A stretch of DNA of 64,000 nt from Roseburia rectibacter (lineage in GTDB: Bacteria > Bacillota > Clostridia > Lachnospirales > Lachnospiraceae). Position numbers and translations under genes: made by a program. Location of the stretch: assembly GCF_014287515.2 (NCBI RefSeq), contig NZ_CP092473.1, forward strand, positions 298,501 through 362,500, written 5' to 3'. The notes beneath the pieces were generated by a model, which did no database searches, was not told the DNA's origin, and saw only the letters and a program-made list of their open reading frames with translations. This document shows, one piece after another, positions 9,059-17,684 of this stretch; position 1 is the first letter of the stretch, and each line of letters starts with the position of its first letter.

Positions 9059-10957
9059 ATGGCTAATTTTTCAGAGTTGGATCGCTATTTATTTGGACAG
9101 GCGACGCATTATGAGATTTACCGCAAACTGGGGGCACATTTTACGGATCAGTATGGAATCCGTGGTGTATGTTTTGATGTATGGGCTCCGAATGCCGCGA
9201 GAATCTGGGTAATCGGTTCTTTTAACGGATGGGATGAAACGGCAGATGAAATGACAAGGCTTGAGCCGGATACGATGGGAATATTTGAATTGTTTATTCC
9301 TGGTATAGAGGAAGGGGCTCTGTATAAGTATCTGATCGAGACGAAAGATGGAAAGCGGCTTTATAAAGCAGATCCATATGCAAATTATGCGGAACTTCGT
9401 CCGGGAACAGCATCTGCAGTCGCAGATATAGATCATTTTAAATGGACTGATGAAAAATGGATGGAAGAGCGTGCTAAGACCAAAGATATCTATGCAAAAC
9501 CTATGGCAATCTATGAGGTGCATCCGGGTTCCTGGAAACGACATCCGGGCAGAGAGGATGACGGATTTTACAGTTACAGGGATCTTGTGAAGTATCTGAT
9601 CCCATATGTAAAAGAAATGGGATACACACATATTGAGCTGATGGGTATTTCGGAATATCCATTTGATGGTTCCTGGGGATATCAGGTGACGGGTTATTAT
9701 GCGCCGACTTCCCGTTATGGAACACCGCAGGATTTTGCGTATTTTATCAATGAATGTCACAAACATAAGATCAGCGTGATCTTAGACTGGGTGCCGGCAC
9801 ATTTTCCGAAAGATGCACATGGACTGACTGAGTTTGATGGGACATGTCTATATGAATACGCAGATCCGAGAAAAGGAGAACATCCGGACTGGGGTACAAA
9901 GATATTTGATTATGGCAAGAATGAGGTCAAGAATTTCCTGATCGGCAGTGCATTAATGTGGATCGAGCATTATCATATTGACGGACTGCGTGTGGATGCG
10001 GTGGCATCCATGTTATATCTGGATTATGGAAAGCAGCCGGGACAGTGGGTTCCGAATAAGTATGGCGATAATAAGAATCTTGAGGCAGTGGAGTTTTTTA
10101 AGCATGTCAATACGCTGATCCTTGGAAGAAATCCGGGGGCAGTCATGATCGCAGAGGAATCTACAGCATGGCCGAAGGTGACTGGCCGCGTGGAAGACGA
10201 TGGGCTTAATTTCAGCTATAAATGGAATATGGGATGGATGCATGATTTTCTGGATTATATGAAACTTGATCCATATTTCCGTAAGGACAATCATCACAAG
10301 CTGACCTTTGCCATGAGCTATAATGAGAGCGAGAAGTATATCCTTGTGCTTTCCCATGACGAGGTGGTACATCTGAAATGTTCCATGATCAATAAGATGC
10401 CTGGCGAGATGGAAGATAAATTTAAAAATCTGATGGTCGGTTATGCATTTATGATGGGACATCCAGGCAAAAAACTTCTTTTTATGGGACAGGAATTTGC
10501 GCAGCTTCAGGAATGGAGTGAGGCAAGAGAATTAGACTGGTATCTGTTGGAAAATCCGGATCATCAACATATGCAGAACTGGGTAAAGAAATTATTACAT
10601 ATTTATCAGAAAAACCCGGCACTTTACGAGCTTGACAGCAGTTGGGGCGGATTTGAATGGATCAATGCCAACGACGCTGACCGCAGTATTTTCAGTTTTA
10701 TCAGAAAGAGTAAAGATGGAAAGAATAATCTGCTCTTTGTATGTAATTTTACACCGGTGGAACGCAAGGACTACCGTGTCGGCGTACCAAAACGAAAGAC
10801 TTATAAACTGATCTTAAACAGTGAAGATGCGGAATTTGGTGGAAATGGTAAAGAATGTCCGGTAAGTTATAAAGCTGTTCGGCAGGAATGTGACGGAAGA
10901 CCTTATTCGTTCGCATATCCGCTTCCGGGTTTTGGTGTAGCGGTATTCCGTTATTGA
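9059..10957 (+). CDS. glgB: 1,4-alpha-glucan branching enzyme
   Basis: The 632-residue protein makes alpha-1,6 branches in glycogen. It has an N-terminal CBM48-like beta-sandwich (VWAPNAARIWVIGSFNGW, about residues 40-57), then a GH13 catalytic barrel with GLRVDAVASM (nucleophile Asp about 313), AEEST (acid/base Glu about 366) and LSHDEVVH (third carboxylate about 434), and a C-terminal beta domain. Length and order match the standard family. The start is ATG 9059 at the end of a weak AAGGG site. No other glycogen gene is in the window, so the gene is separated from a glgCAD cluster, as is common in Lachnospiraceae. No U-tailed terminator follows; instead a structured segment lies downstream. 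Confidence 0.95.
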   Translation: MANFSELDRYLFGQATHYEIYRKLGAHFTDQYGIRGVCFDVWAPNAARIWVIGSFNGWDETADEMTRLEPDTMGIFELFIPGIEEGALYKYLIETKDGKRLYKADPYANYAELRPGTASAVADIDHFKWTDEKWMEERAKTKDIYAKPMAIYEVHPGSWKRHPGREDDGFYSYRDLVKYLIPYVKEMGYTHIELMGISEYPFDGSWGYQVTGYYAPTSRYGTPQDFAYFINECHKHKISVILDWVPAHFPKDAHGLTEFDGTCLYEYADPRKGEHPDWGTKIFDYGKNEVKNFLIGSALMWIEHYHIDGLRVDAVASMLYLDYGKQPGQWVPNKYGDNKNLEAVEFFKHVNTLILGRNPGAVMIAEESTAWPKVTGRVEDDGLNFSYKWNMGWMHDFLDYMKLDPYFRKDNHHKLTFAMSYNESEKYILVLSHDEVVHLKCSMINKMPGEMEDKFKNLMVGYAFMMGHPGKKLLFMGQEFAQLQEWSEARELDWYLLENPDHQHMQNWVKKLLHIYQKNPALYELDSSWGGFEWINANDADRSIFSFIRKSKDGKNNLLFVCNFTPVERKDYRVGVPKRKTYKLILNSEDAEFGGNGKECPVSYKAVRQECDGRPYSFAYPLPGFGVAVFRY

Positions 10958-10972
10958 GATTCTGTAAAAAAG

Positions 10973-11097
10973 CAGGACAGAAGCTGGAATTATATCGAAA
11001 AACTTAATAAATACGCTGATGTATCCGATATATACATCAGCTATGGATGGCGCAGATATTTCAGGGAAATGAAAGTATGCGCCATTCTTTTGTCCTG
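10973..11097 (+). other. Candidate structured RNA/DNA element (three-helix arrangement)
   Basis: Three nested helices can form: CAGGACA (10973-10979) with TGTCCTG (11091-11097); GCTGATGTA (11015-11023) with TACATCAGC (11033-11041); and ATGGCGCA (11047-11054) with TGCGCCAT (11078-11085). All inner pairs are Watson-Crick. No T-run follows, so it is not a simple terminator. It lies between glgB and a flagellar-like gene and does not match any riboswitch consensus I recognise. A sigma-28-like promoter overlaps the first inner helix, so the palindromes could instead be DNA-level operator sites. Confidence 0.4.
11005..11031 (+). promoter_or_regulatory. Sigma-28 (SigD)-like promoter
   Basis: TAAT (11005-11008), 15 bases, then TCCGATAT (11024-11031), which matches seven of eight positions of the flagellar -10 consensus GCCGATAT. 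The predicted leader to the gene at 11204 would be about 160 bases. Confidence 0.5.
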
Positions 11098-11203
11098 ATA
11101 TCAGAGACTATGGGACAAATGTTTTGAAAAAACGGATACAGATGAATGAAGGAATTTACATCAGCCGGTGCAAAATGACAGAGATAACAAGGAGAGTCGG
11201 ATC

Positions 11204-14200
11204 ATGAGAATAGATAACCAACAGCAACAGAATAAGGGAGTAATGGATCTGATGCCGCAGACAGGAGCGGTGGAAGAAAAAAACGGGATACAGTTGTTTG
11301 CGGATGCGGTAAAGACGGAGAGCAGTAAAAAAGCGACAGGAACCACGTCTTTTCAGGCAAAAGAGGTTACTTATCTGAATCCGGCAAAAGAAGAGAAAAA
11401 GACGATCATAGATGAGATCGAGCAGTCAGGCTCTATGGATGCAGGGGAGAGAAAAGCTCAGATGGCAGTGCTTGCGGAGACTACTTCACCGGAAGACTAT
11501 AAAAAAATGCAGGAGGAAGGTTTTTCACTGGATGATACCACAAGTAATAAGATCGTGACCGTGACGGATAAGATCAAAGCACAGCTTGCAAAAGCAGGGG
11601 TGGATATTTCTGCATTCGGAGATGATCTTGATTTTGAACAGCTTGCGCAGATCACGGGAAGCCCGGAACTTGCAGCGCAGATTGCAGACAGTCTGCGGGA
11701 GGCAGATCTGCCGCTTACAGATGATAATTTTAAACAGATCGCAGAGACAGTAGATATGGCAGACTCTTTATCGTCCTTGGATGATGGAGCCGTAAAATAT
11801 CTGATTGATAACCAGTTAGAACCTACTGTGCAGAATATTTATTTTGCCAGACATTCTGCCAGCGCAGGCTATATGCCGGCAGAACAGCAGGATATTTCTT
11901 CTTTCCTTCCACAGGTGAAGAATGTGATCGCATCAGCAGGGCTGGAAGTAAATGATGATACAATCGCAACCAGTAAGTGGATGTTAGAAAACGATATACC
12001 GTTGACGAAAGAAAATCTTACCTATGCGCAGGCACTGCGTCAGACAGAACTTACTACAAGTGCAGAAAATGTTGCTGCACTTGCAGCGGAGGCGGTCAGT
12101 GAAGGAAAAAGCGCACAGGATGCGGTGATACTTTCCGGTTACACATGGATGGAGCAGGCACAAAATGCTGTGGATACTGTAGAAAATGCAACGGATGAAG
12201 ACCTTGTTTATATTGTGGAAAAAGGACTTCCTCTCACATTAGACAGCTTAAGGGAAGCTGCGACAAACAGGGTATCAGGAAGCACAGTACAGGATGCAGA
12301 CGGAAATTATACACAAAAAGGGCAGCAGCTTCTGACTGCACGCAGGCAGTTAGAGGAGATCCGTCTTGCCATGACTGCTGAAGCAAATTACCGTTTGTTA
12401 AAACAGGGTATTTCCATTGACACAGAGCCGCTGGTAAAACTGGTGGAGCAGTTAAAGGATCAGGAAAATGAATATTACAGAAATCTGTTAATGTCTGAGG
12501 GTGTGGATGCGACTAAGGAGCAGGTAGAACTCTTTGGAGAGGTTGATAAAAAAGTTACCGACATGCGTTATGTCCCGGCATATGTGCTCGGAATGAAAGA
12601 TGCTGACGTGTCGACGATCAATGGTGTCCATGAGGCAGGAACGGAACTGAAGACCTCCTTTGAAAAAGCAAGCCGGCAGTATGAGACACTGATGACAGCA
12701 CCGAGAGCTGATCTGGGGGATTCCATCCAGAAGGCATTTCGCAATGTGGATGATATTTTAAATGATCTTGGCATGGAACTGACGGATGAGAACCGCCGCG
12801 CAGTGCGTATCCTTGGATATAATAGTATCGATATTACGCAGGATTCTGTGCTTACGATGAAAGCGGCAGATGAAGAAGTGCAGCGTGTCTTTAAAAACAT
12901 GACACCGGCAGTTGTTACACAGATGATAAAACGTGGAATAAATCCACTGGAAATGGATTTTACATCGCTGAATCAGGAGGCAGAGAGTATCAAAAGCGAG
13001 GAGCTTGGCGGGGAAGATAACCGTAAATTTAGTGAATATCTCTGGAAAATGGAACAGAATCATGAGATCAGCGAGGAAGAACGCAGTTCTTATATAGGAA
13101 TCTATCGTCTGATCAGACAGGTGGAAAATACGGACGGTGCAGCGATCGGTGCATTGATACAGCAGGGAGCACCGCTTACCATGAAAAATCTCCTGACAGC
13201 TGTGCGTTCCGAAAAACGCAGCAGTAAGATGGATTATTCCGTAGATTACAATTTCGAGGGTGTATCCGGTACATCGAAAGGCAGCTCTATTACGGATCAG
13301 ATTGAGGCAGCATATCAGAATAATTGTTTAAAAGATGCATCCGAATTACTGACGCCGGAGCGTGCAAAAGTTCTATTTGAGCAGGATATGGAATGGGAGA
13401 ATATGACACCGGAGGAATTGAAGGCAGTACTGACACAGGCAGGTGAACAGGCGGATGAGAGCAGTATCGATGCGGATTACGCAAAAGAGCAGCTTGCACA
13501 GTTAGAACAGGCAGCAAATGCAGATGAGAGCATTTATCGTATTCTGGATAAATATGATATCCCAAATACCGTGTCGAATGTACTGGCAATGGAATCTATG
13601 CTGAACCAGCGAAACCAGATGTTCCGGAAGATTTTTGGAAGCAGTACGTCAGACCACAATGGGGATGATCAGGTAGATGCAGAGGACTTAGAGGCAATTA
13701 AACAGGAGTTGTTGGAAGAATTTGGAGAGGCTGTTTCGGAACCGGCAGATATGGCGGTTGCGCAGGAAAAGCTAGGAGAGCTTGCGGAAAATGTGATGAA
13801 AACAATGATAAACAGCGATCATGTGACAAGCCTTGATGTACGGGATATGAAAATGCTTTCTGCACAGCTTTCTGTAAACAGTATCCTTGCAAAAGAAGAA
13901 CAGTATGCTGTTCCGGTGATGGTCAATGATGAACTCATGAATGTTTCTGTTAAGATCGTGCGCGGCGTGGACAAAAAAGGTATTGTCGATATCATGATGG
14001 AAAGTGAACTGCGCGGAAAAATTGCGGCGACATTCCAGGCAAAAGAAGATGGCATACATGGACTGATCGCCACAGATTCAGAGGAGACGGCAGAACTTTT
14101 TAAGGGACAGACACAGGATCTTTCGGATTTGCTTGGGGGAGAAAATGATGATGTCACAGAGTTACATTGTGCGCATATTCCGGATCTTGATCTGAATCAT

Positions 14201-14365
14201 TTTTCCATGGGGGCATTTGGAGTCGATGCAAAGGAGGAAACGCAGCTTTCCGATTCTCAGAAAGCTGAGAACCGTGATACTTATCGTGTGCAGACTTCAC
14301 GTTTGTATGGAATTGCGGAACATTTTATCAAAGCGGTAAAAGGAACACTCACAAAAGAAGTTTAG
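11204..14365 (+). CDS. Large DUF6240-like protein with FliK-like C-terminal segment
   Basis: A 1053-residue protein, largely helical and acidic, with no signal peptide or membrane segment. Much of it is built from degenerate units of about 90-100 residues resembling PLTxxNLxxAxxL and GIxPxxxxL motifs. The segment around residues 905-985 (VMVNDELMNVSVKIVRG through KIAATFQAKEDGIHGLIAT) resembles the beta-rich C-terminal domain of flagellar hook-length control proteins (FliK): paired strands, a short loop, then a helix ending in an acidic patch. I recall the Lachnospiraceae family as DUF6240, but the assignment is from memory. ATG 11204 is chosen because AAGGAG lies nine bases upstream. A sigma-28-like promoter precedes it, supporting a flagellar link; the exact role is inference. 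Confidence 0.7.
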   Translation: MRIDNQQQQNKGVMDLMPQTGAVEEKNGIQLFADAVKTESSKKATGTTSFQAKEVTYLNPAKEEKKTIIDEIEQSGSMDAGERKAQMAVLAETTSPEDYKKMQEEGFSLDDTTSNKIVTVTDKIKAQLAKAGVDISAFGDDLDFEQLAQITGSPELAAQIADSLREADLPLTDDNFKQIAETVDMADSLSSLDDGAVKYLIDNQLEPTVQNIYFARHSASAGYMPAEQQDISSFLPQVKNVIASAGLEVNDDTIATSKWMLENDIPLTKENLTYAQALRQTELTTSAENVAALAAEAVSEGKSAQDAVILSGYTWMEQAQNAVDTVENATDEDLVYIVEKGLPLTLDSLREAATNRVSGSTVQDADGNYTQKGQQLLTARRQLEEIRLAMTAEANYRLLKQGISIDTEPLVKLVEQLKDQENEYYRNLLMSEGVDATKEQVELFGEVDKKVTDMRYVPAYVLGMKDADVSTINGVHEAGTELKTSFEKASRQYETLMTAPRADLGDSIQKAFRNVDDILNDLGMELTDENRRAVRILGYNSIDITQDSVLTMKAADEEVQRVFKNMTPAVVTQMIKRGINPLEMDFTSLNQEAESIKSEELGGEDNRKFSEYLWKMEQNHEISEEERSSYIGIYRLIRQVENTDGAAIGALIQQGAPLTMKNLLTAVRSEKRSSKMDYSVDYNFEGVSGTSKGSSITDQIEAAYQNNCLKDASELLTPERAKVLFEQDMEWENMTPEELKAVLTQAGEQADESSIDADYAKEQLAQLEQAANADESIYRILDKYDIPNTVSNVLAMESMLNQRNQMFRKIFGSSTSDHNGDDQVDAEDLEAIKQELLEEFGEAVSEPADMAVAQEKLGELAENVMKTMINSDHVTSLDVRDMKMLSAQLSVNSILAKEEQYAVPVMVNDELMNVSVKIVRGVDKKGIVDIMMESELRGKIAATFQAKEDGIHGLIATDSEETAELFKGQTQDLSDLLGGENDDVTELHCAHIPDLDLNHFSMGAFGVDAKEETQLSDSQKAENRDTYRVQTSRLYGIAEHFIKAVKGTLTKEV

Positions 14366-14398
14366 AGATAGATGCAGGATCGATGCTATTATTTTGAA

Positions 14399-15169
14399 CT
14401 ATGTTGATTCCGACAGATAATTCTGTATACCGTTATATATGGCATCGACAAGCTGATTTTGATAATCATCTGTCAAAAGAAGATCCGCTTCTGTCGGATT
14501 GCTTAGGAACCCACACTCTACGATAACAGTAGGTGTGGGTGTTTTTTTGAGCAGATAATAACTTTCATTTGCCTTTGCAACGCGGTGATTATCGGGATCA
14601 ACATTTGAAATCAGACTGTCCTGAATCATATCGGCAAGTTTTTTTCCGTCCTGTGACTGACCAAAATAAAATACCTGTGCACCGCAGACTTCCGGAGAGG
14701 GGTAGCTGTTCTGATGCAGGCTGACGGTAAAAATGGGTGAGGCATCTGAAATGATCTTACAGCGGGTTTGCATATCTTCCGCTTTTTTGTTTGTACTTCC
14801 CTCAGAATAAAGACCGGTGTCAGAGTCACGTGTTAAAATGATCCGGATGGAATCCTGACTGAATTTATCGCGCAGTTTCAGTGCCAGTGCAAGGTTGATA
14901 TCTTTTTCCAATGCATCATTAATGCCGACTTTGCCGGGATCGATACCTCCGTGTCCGGCATCGATCACGATCGATAAACCATCGGAAGATGATTCATTTT
15001 GCCCGTTTCCGGCAAGTTCTGTATCAGAAACGGAATCTGTGCCTGGCGTATCGGGTAGTTCTCCTGTGTCCGCGTGACTGTTTTGTACCAGTATGGCACT
15101 TTGGCTTCCAAGAAAAAAAGCAGCAATCACCAGACAGACAGCCATTATAAGTTCTATCTTTTTTTTCAT
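14399..15169 (-). CDS. N-acetylmuramoyl-L-alanine amidase (Amidase_3, CwlD-like)
   Basis: A 256-residue secreted or membrane-anchored zinc amidase that cleaves the amide bond between MurNAc and the peptide of peptidoglycan. An N-terminal signal/anchor (MKKKIELIMAVCLVIAAFFL) is followed by a Ser/Gly/Asp-rich linker, then the catalytic domain: VIDAGHGGIDPG (first zinc His), the DINLALALKL Glu-helix region, SLHQN (second zinc His), and VIVECGFLSNPTEADLL (catalytic Glu). Size and signal anchor fit the CwlD type involved in cortex or septal wall processing. It is convergent with the preceding gene and runs in the same direction as the GH18 gene behind it, 113 bases away. Confidence 0.92.
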   Translation of the reverse strand: MKKKIELIMAVCLVIAAFFLGSQSAILVQNSHADTGELPDTPGTDSVSDTELAGNGQNESSSDGLSIVIDAGHGGIDPGKVGINDALEKDINLALALKLRDKFSQDSIRIILTRDSDTGLYSEGSTNKKAEDMQTRCKIISDASPIFTVSLHQNSYPSPEVCGAQVFYFGQSQDGKKLADMIQDSLISNVDPDNHRVAKANESYYLLKKTPTPTVIVECGFLSNPTEADLLLTDDYQNQLVDAIYNGIQNYLSEST

Positions 15170-15232
15170 AAAAAATCCCGGAGTATCGTTTTTATAAAAT
15201 ATTCACGATCTCCAGGGTTTATGTCATGATCT

Positions 15233-15288
15233 CATGTATGTATTTAGTTTATGCATTTAGATCATATAGTTCATGCATGTATTTAGTT
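15233..15288. repeat. Short direct repeat pair
   Basis: A 17-base element at 15233-15249 recurs at 15272-15288 with a single change (offset 39 bases), in an AT-rich spacer just after the GH18 stop codon. The second copy covers that stop. Confidence 0.6.
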
Positions 15289-17040
15289 AATATATTTTAT
15301 AACAGTGTCCCATGTAGAAGGCAGCTCTAAACCAAGTTTCCAGAAAGAACCACCGGCAAGCTGGTTTTCCTGAAGAACTTTTAACTTCTCTTCCAGGGAA
15401 GCAGCATCCTCCACCCATATTTTGTAAGTGACCCCATTGTTTTCATACTGAACATAATATTGACCATCTGCATCTGACCATACCGGCTCGGCTGCATTGG
15501 CACTGATCAGTTTTTGGATCTCTGACATACCGGTTGCATAGGAGTCTAATGTAAAGAGCTGATAACTGTCAGCATCTGTAGTGTCGTCAGCATCTGTAGT
15601 GTCGTCAGCATCTGTAGTGTCGTCAGCAGGTGTCTCAGACCATACACGGGCATAAAACGGCATACCTAAGATCAACTGATCTGCAGGAACTTCTTTTAAG
15701 GTATTGGCAACCCCTTCTTTTACAAAATTGATGGAAGCTACAGATCCTGCTTCTTCAGAACCGGAATAGTGCTCATCGTATGCCATGACAACAACATAAT
15801 CTGCAAAAACCGCCTGCTCTGCACGGTTATAGAACGCAGTATAGCTGGTAGGAACATAATCATCCACGGAAAGGACGATTCCGTTGTTTGCACATTTCAA
15901 TGAGAGTTCACGGATAAACTGAATGTAAGAGTCGCCGACTTCGGAACTTAATGCCTCGAAATCGACGTTGATACCGTCAAAGTTATACTGAATGGCTGCG
16001 GAGATCAGGTTATTAATCAGATTTTCGCGTTTGGAAGTATAAGTTAAAACGGATGTGGTATCGACATCTTTGTTTTCCAGATTGCTTACAAGTGCCCACA
16101 CTTCAATACCATTCTGGTGGCAGTAATTTACATAGTCGGAGCTTGCAAGAGAAGCAATATTTCCGTTATTGTCATTCAGATAGAACCAGGTAGGGGAGAT
16201 AACATTGATCCCTTTGGTATTCTGGAGCACAGATGCAATGGTTGTATTGGCATCCGCATTTGTGATCTGATGCCAAGCCATGTTGATCTTAAAATCCTTT
16301 TTAATATGTGTAAATTCTTCTGAAACGTAATCGCTGGTCAGTGTTTTGGCAGATGTGGTGCCAAGTGCTTTTGATTTGACGTATCCAATGATGCCATCTG
16401 CGGTGGATATTTTTGTCCAGGTATCACCTGTCTCTAAGACAGTAACTTCCGTATTTTTATCGATATCTGCAAGGATCGGACTCTTAATGCCGCCTTTTTG
16501 CCGGACCTGCGTTTTTTGTTTAGCCGGTGCAGTTGTGTAATCGCCCCAGGCAGTTGTAAGAATTACACGGTTTGGAGACTCAAGTACTTCATATGAGAAA
16601 TCAGAGTACAGTTTTAAAAAGTCAATTGCAATATATGCAGTCTGTGCATCTGCCTTGACAACTGCATGATCTAAGGAATGGGAATCCTTTGTTACATAGT
16701 AACTGGTGCTGTCTGCATCTGCAGAAATGAGATCTGTCGCAGTTGTATAAAGAAGTTTATTTTCGTTGTGATCCCAGTAAAAACGGTCATTAAGATTAGA
16801 ACGTACTGTTTCATAATCAAGATAGACAGTTCCGTTAAGGAGTTTTCCTTTTGCATCAAGAACCTGGTTATTCAGGATCAGGGCTACGTCCTGTTCACTG
16901 GACAGATTATAGTAATCAGATAAGTTCATATGTTCCTTGGAAGGTGTATATTTTTCAATGATGCTTCCGAGAAGCATAAAACAGATAATGACGACGATCA
17001 GAGCACCGGCAGCTAAAACAGGGACAAATTTTTTTTTCAT
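15283..17040 (-). CDS. GH18-family glycoside hydrolase with SH3 domain (YaaH/SleL-like)
   Basis: A 585-residue protein. An N-terminal membrane anchor (about residues 7-27) leads to a copper-amine-oxidase-N/stalk-like region (about 40-170), a bacterial SH3 domain (about 180-230, VRQKGGIKSPILADID) and a GH18 barrel (about 250-585). The family motif appears as FDGINVDFEALSS, with the catalytic Glu, and later as VVMAYDEHYSGSEEAGS. Members cleave N-acetylglucosaminyl bonds of peptidoglycan, for example spore cortex. An Asp/Thr-rich tandem repeat is inserted near residue 480. The start has GAAGAGGG upstream and a predicted promoter 44 bases before it. Confidence 0.9.
   Translation of the reverse strand: MKKKFVPVLAAGALIVVIICFMLLGSIIEKYTPSKEHMNLSDYYNLSSEQDVALILNNQVLDAKGKLLNGTVYLDYETVRSNLNDRFYWDHNENKLLYTTATDLISADADSTSYYVTKDSHSLDHAVVKADAQTAYIAIDFLKLYSDFSYEVLESPNRVILTTAWGDYTTAPAKQKTQVRQKGGIKSPILADIDKNTEVTVLETGDTWTKISTADGIIGYVKSKALGTTSAKTLTSDYVSEEFTHIKKDFKINMAWHQITNADANTTIASVLQNTKGINVISPTWFYLNDNNGNIASLASSDYVNYCHQNGIEVWALVSNLENKDVDTTSVLTYTSKRENLINNLISAAIQYNFDGINVDFEALSSEVGDSYIQFIRELSLKCANNGIVLSVDDYVPTSYTAFYNRAEQAVFADYVVVMAYDEHYSGSEEAGSVASINFVKEGVANTLKEVPADQLILGMPFYARVWSETPADDTTDADDTTDADDTTDADSYQLFTLDSYATGMSEIQKLISANAAEPVWSDADGQYYVQYENNGVTYKIWVEDAASLEEKLKVLQENQLAGGSFWKLGLELPSTWDTVIKYIN
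15568..15628 (-). repeat. 18-bp coding tandem repeat in the GH18 gene
   Basis: Three perfect copies of an 18-base unit (15568-15585, 15586-15603, 15604-15621) plus a 7-base partial copy encode the hexapeptide DDTTDA repeated. Perfect identity marks an actively slipping locus whose length should vary between strains without breaking the frame. Confidence 0.95.
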
Positions 17041-17083
17041 ATAAAGAACCCTCTTCTTCTTAAGAATTATCGTATGTGCCCCT

Positions 17084-17111
17084 ATTGTAGCATAACGATA
17101 TGTAAATTCAA
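17084..17111 (-). promoter_or_regulatory. Predicted sigma-A promoter for the GH18 gene
   Basis: Read on the minus strand: TTGAAT (17111-17106), 16 bases, TACAAT (17089-17084). It lies between the overlapping hairpins at 17175-17259 and the gene. Confidence 0.55.
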
Positions 17112-17174
17112 AGTTATTTGCTTTATTTTAAGGAATCATTCATTTTATTTTAAAGAATTAGAATTTTTAAAAAA

Positions 17175-17259
17175 CTGCCGTAAGGAAAAACTCCCGCATA
17201 CGGAAGGCTTTCCTTACGGCAGGGTTTATGTTCGGTAAAACCCTGCCGTTTCTTTTTTT
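17175..17259. promoter_or_regulatory. Two mutually exclusive hairpins with terminator tails on both strands
   Basis: A 14-pair perfect stem (17175-17188 with 17209-17222) and a 12-pair perfect stem (17216-17227 with 17238-17249) share seven bases, so only one can form. On the plus strand the second stem is followed by TTTCTTTTTTT; on the minus strand the first is followed by TTTTTT. Each direction therefore has an upstream competitor hairpin and a downstream terminator, like an attenuator. A plain bidirectional terminator formed by duplication is the simpler reading. Confidence 0.7.
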
Positions 17260-17298
17260 CGGATTTGTATGTTGCCTTAGATAGTCGTTTTATATTCT

Positions 17299-17332
17299 GA
17301 CTGGGTGGGCATTGAGGTACTCCATCCCTGTC
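17299..17332. other. Imperfect hairpin downstream of the small minus-strand gene
   Basis: GACTGGGTGG (17299-17308) pairs with CCATCCCTGTC (17322-17332) with one mismatch and one bulge around a 13-base loop. It starts 15 bases after the small gene's stop and has no T-run, so it may stabilise the transcript end. Confidence 0.45.
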
Positions 17333-17346
17333 AATTATTCAGATCA

Positions 17347-17562
17347 TCATATATTTGTTTTTTTGATTTTATCAAAATGTAATTCTGTAAGCACCCCCTC
17401 GTTGAATACATAATCTCTCATATAAGAATTTTCTTCTGTGACAGAAAGCTCCTTTGTGACCTCTTTTGAATTGCTCGGCACACCTTCAAACCAGATGGTT
17501 GTTCCCATATGTTCTAAGGAAGAGAGCTCTAAGTAAAGCTTTTTCATATGTTCAGAATCCAA
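17347..17562 (-). CDS. Small hypothetical protein (71 aa)
   Basis: I do not recognise this protein. It is acidic and soluble, with an N-terminal amphipathic helix (EHMKKLYLELSSLEHMG) and a mixed remainder. A TTG start at 17562 is favoured by a run of five G residues about ten bases upstream; an ATG at 17547 is an alternative giving 66 residues. It lies downstream of the kinase/MinD-like pair on the same strand after a 122-base gap, so it could be cotranscribed with them. Hairpins follow its stop codon. Codon use is like that of its neighbours. Confidence 0.55.
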   Translation of the reverse strand: MDSEHMKKLYLELSSLEHMGTTIWFEGVPSNSKEVTKELSVTEENSYMRDYVFNEGVLTELHFDKIKKTNI

Positions 17563-17684
17563 TATTGTTATCCCCCGTTTTCAATTTCTGTATGACAAAG
17601 CGGATTAAAATCCTTTATTCCCAAAAGGAAATTCGCTGGTTGCAATTGTGTGATATATTATAAAATAATTTCTGCAGAAACTTT

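Noticed and set aside
9089..9766. A 225-codon open frame on the minus strand within glgB
   Set aside because: It is antisense to a clear GH13 enzyme, encodes a Cys/His/Ile-rich product with no family likeness and has no ribosome binding site.
15568..15628. CRISPR-like array
   Set aside because: The 18-bp units are directly adjacent, in frame and without spacers.
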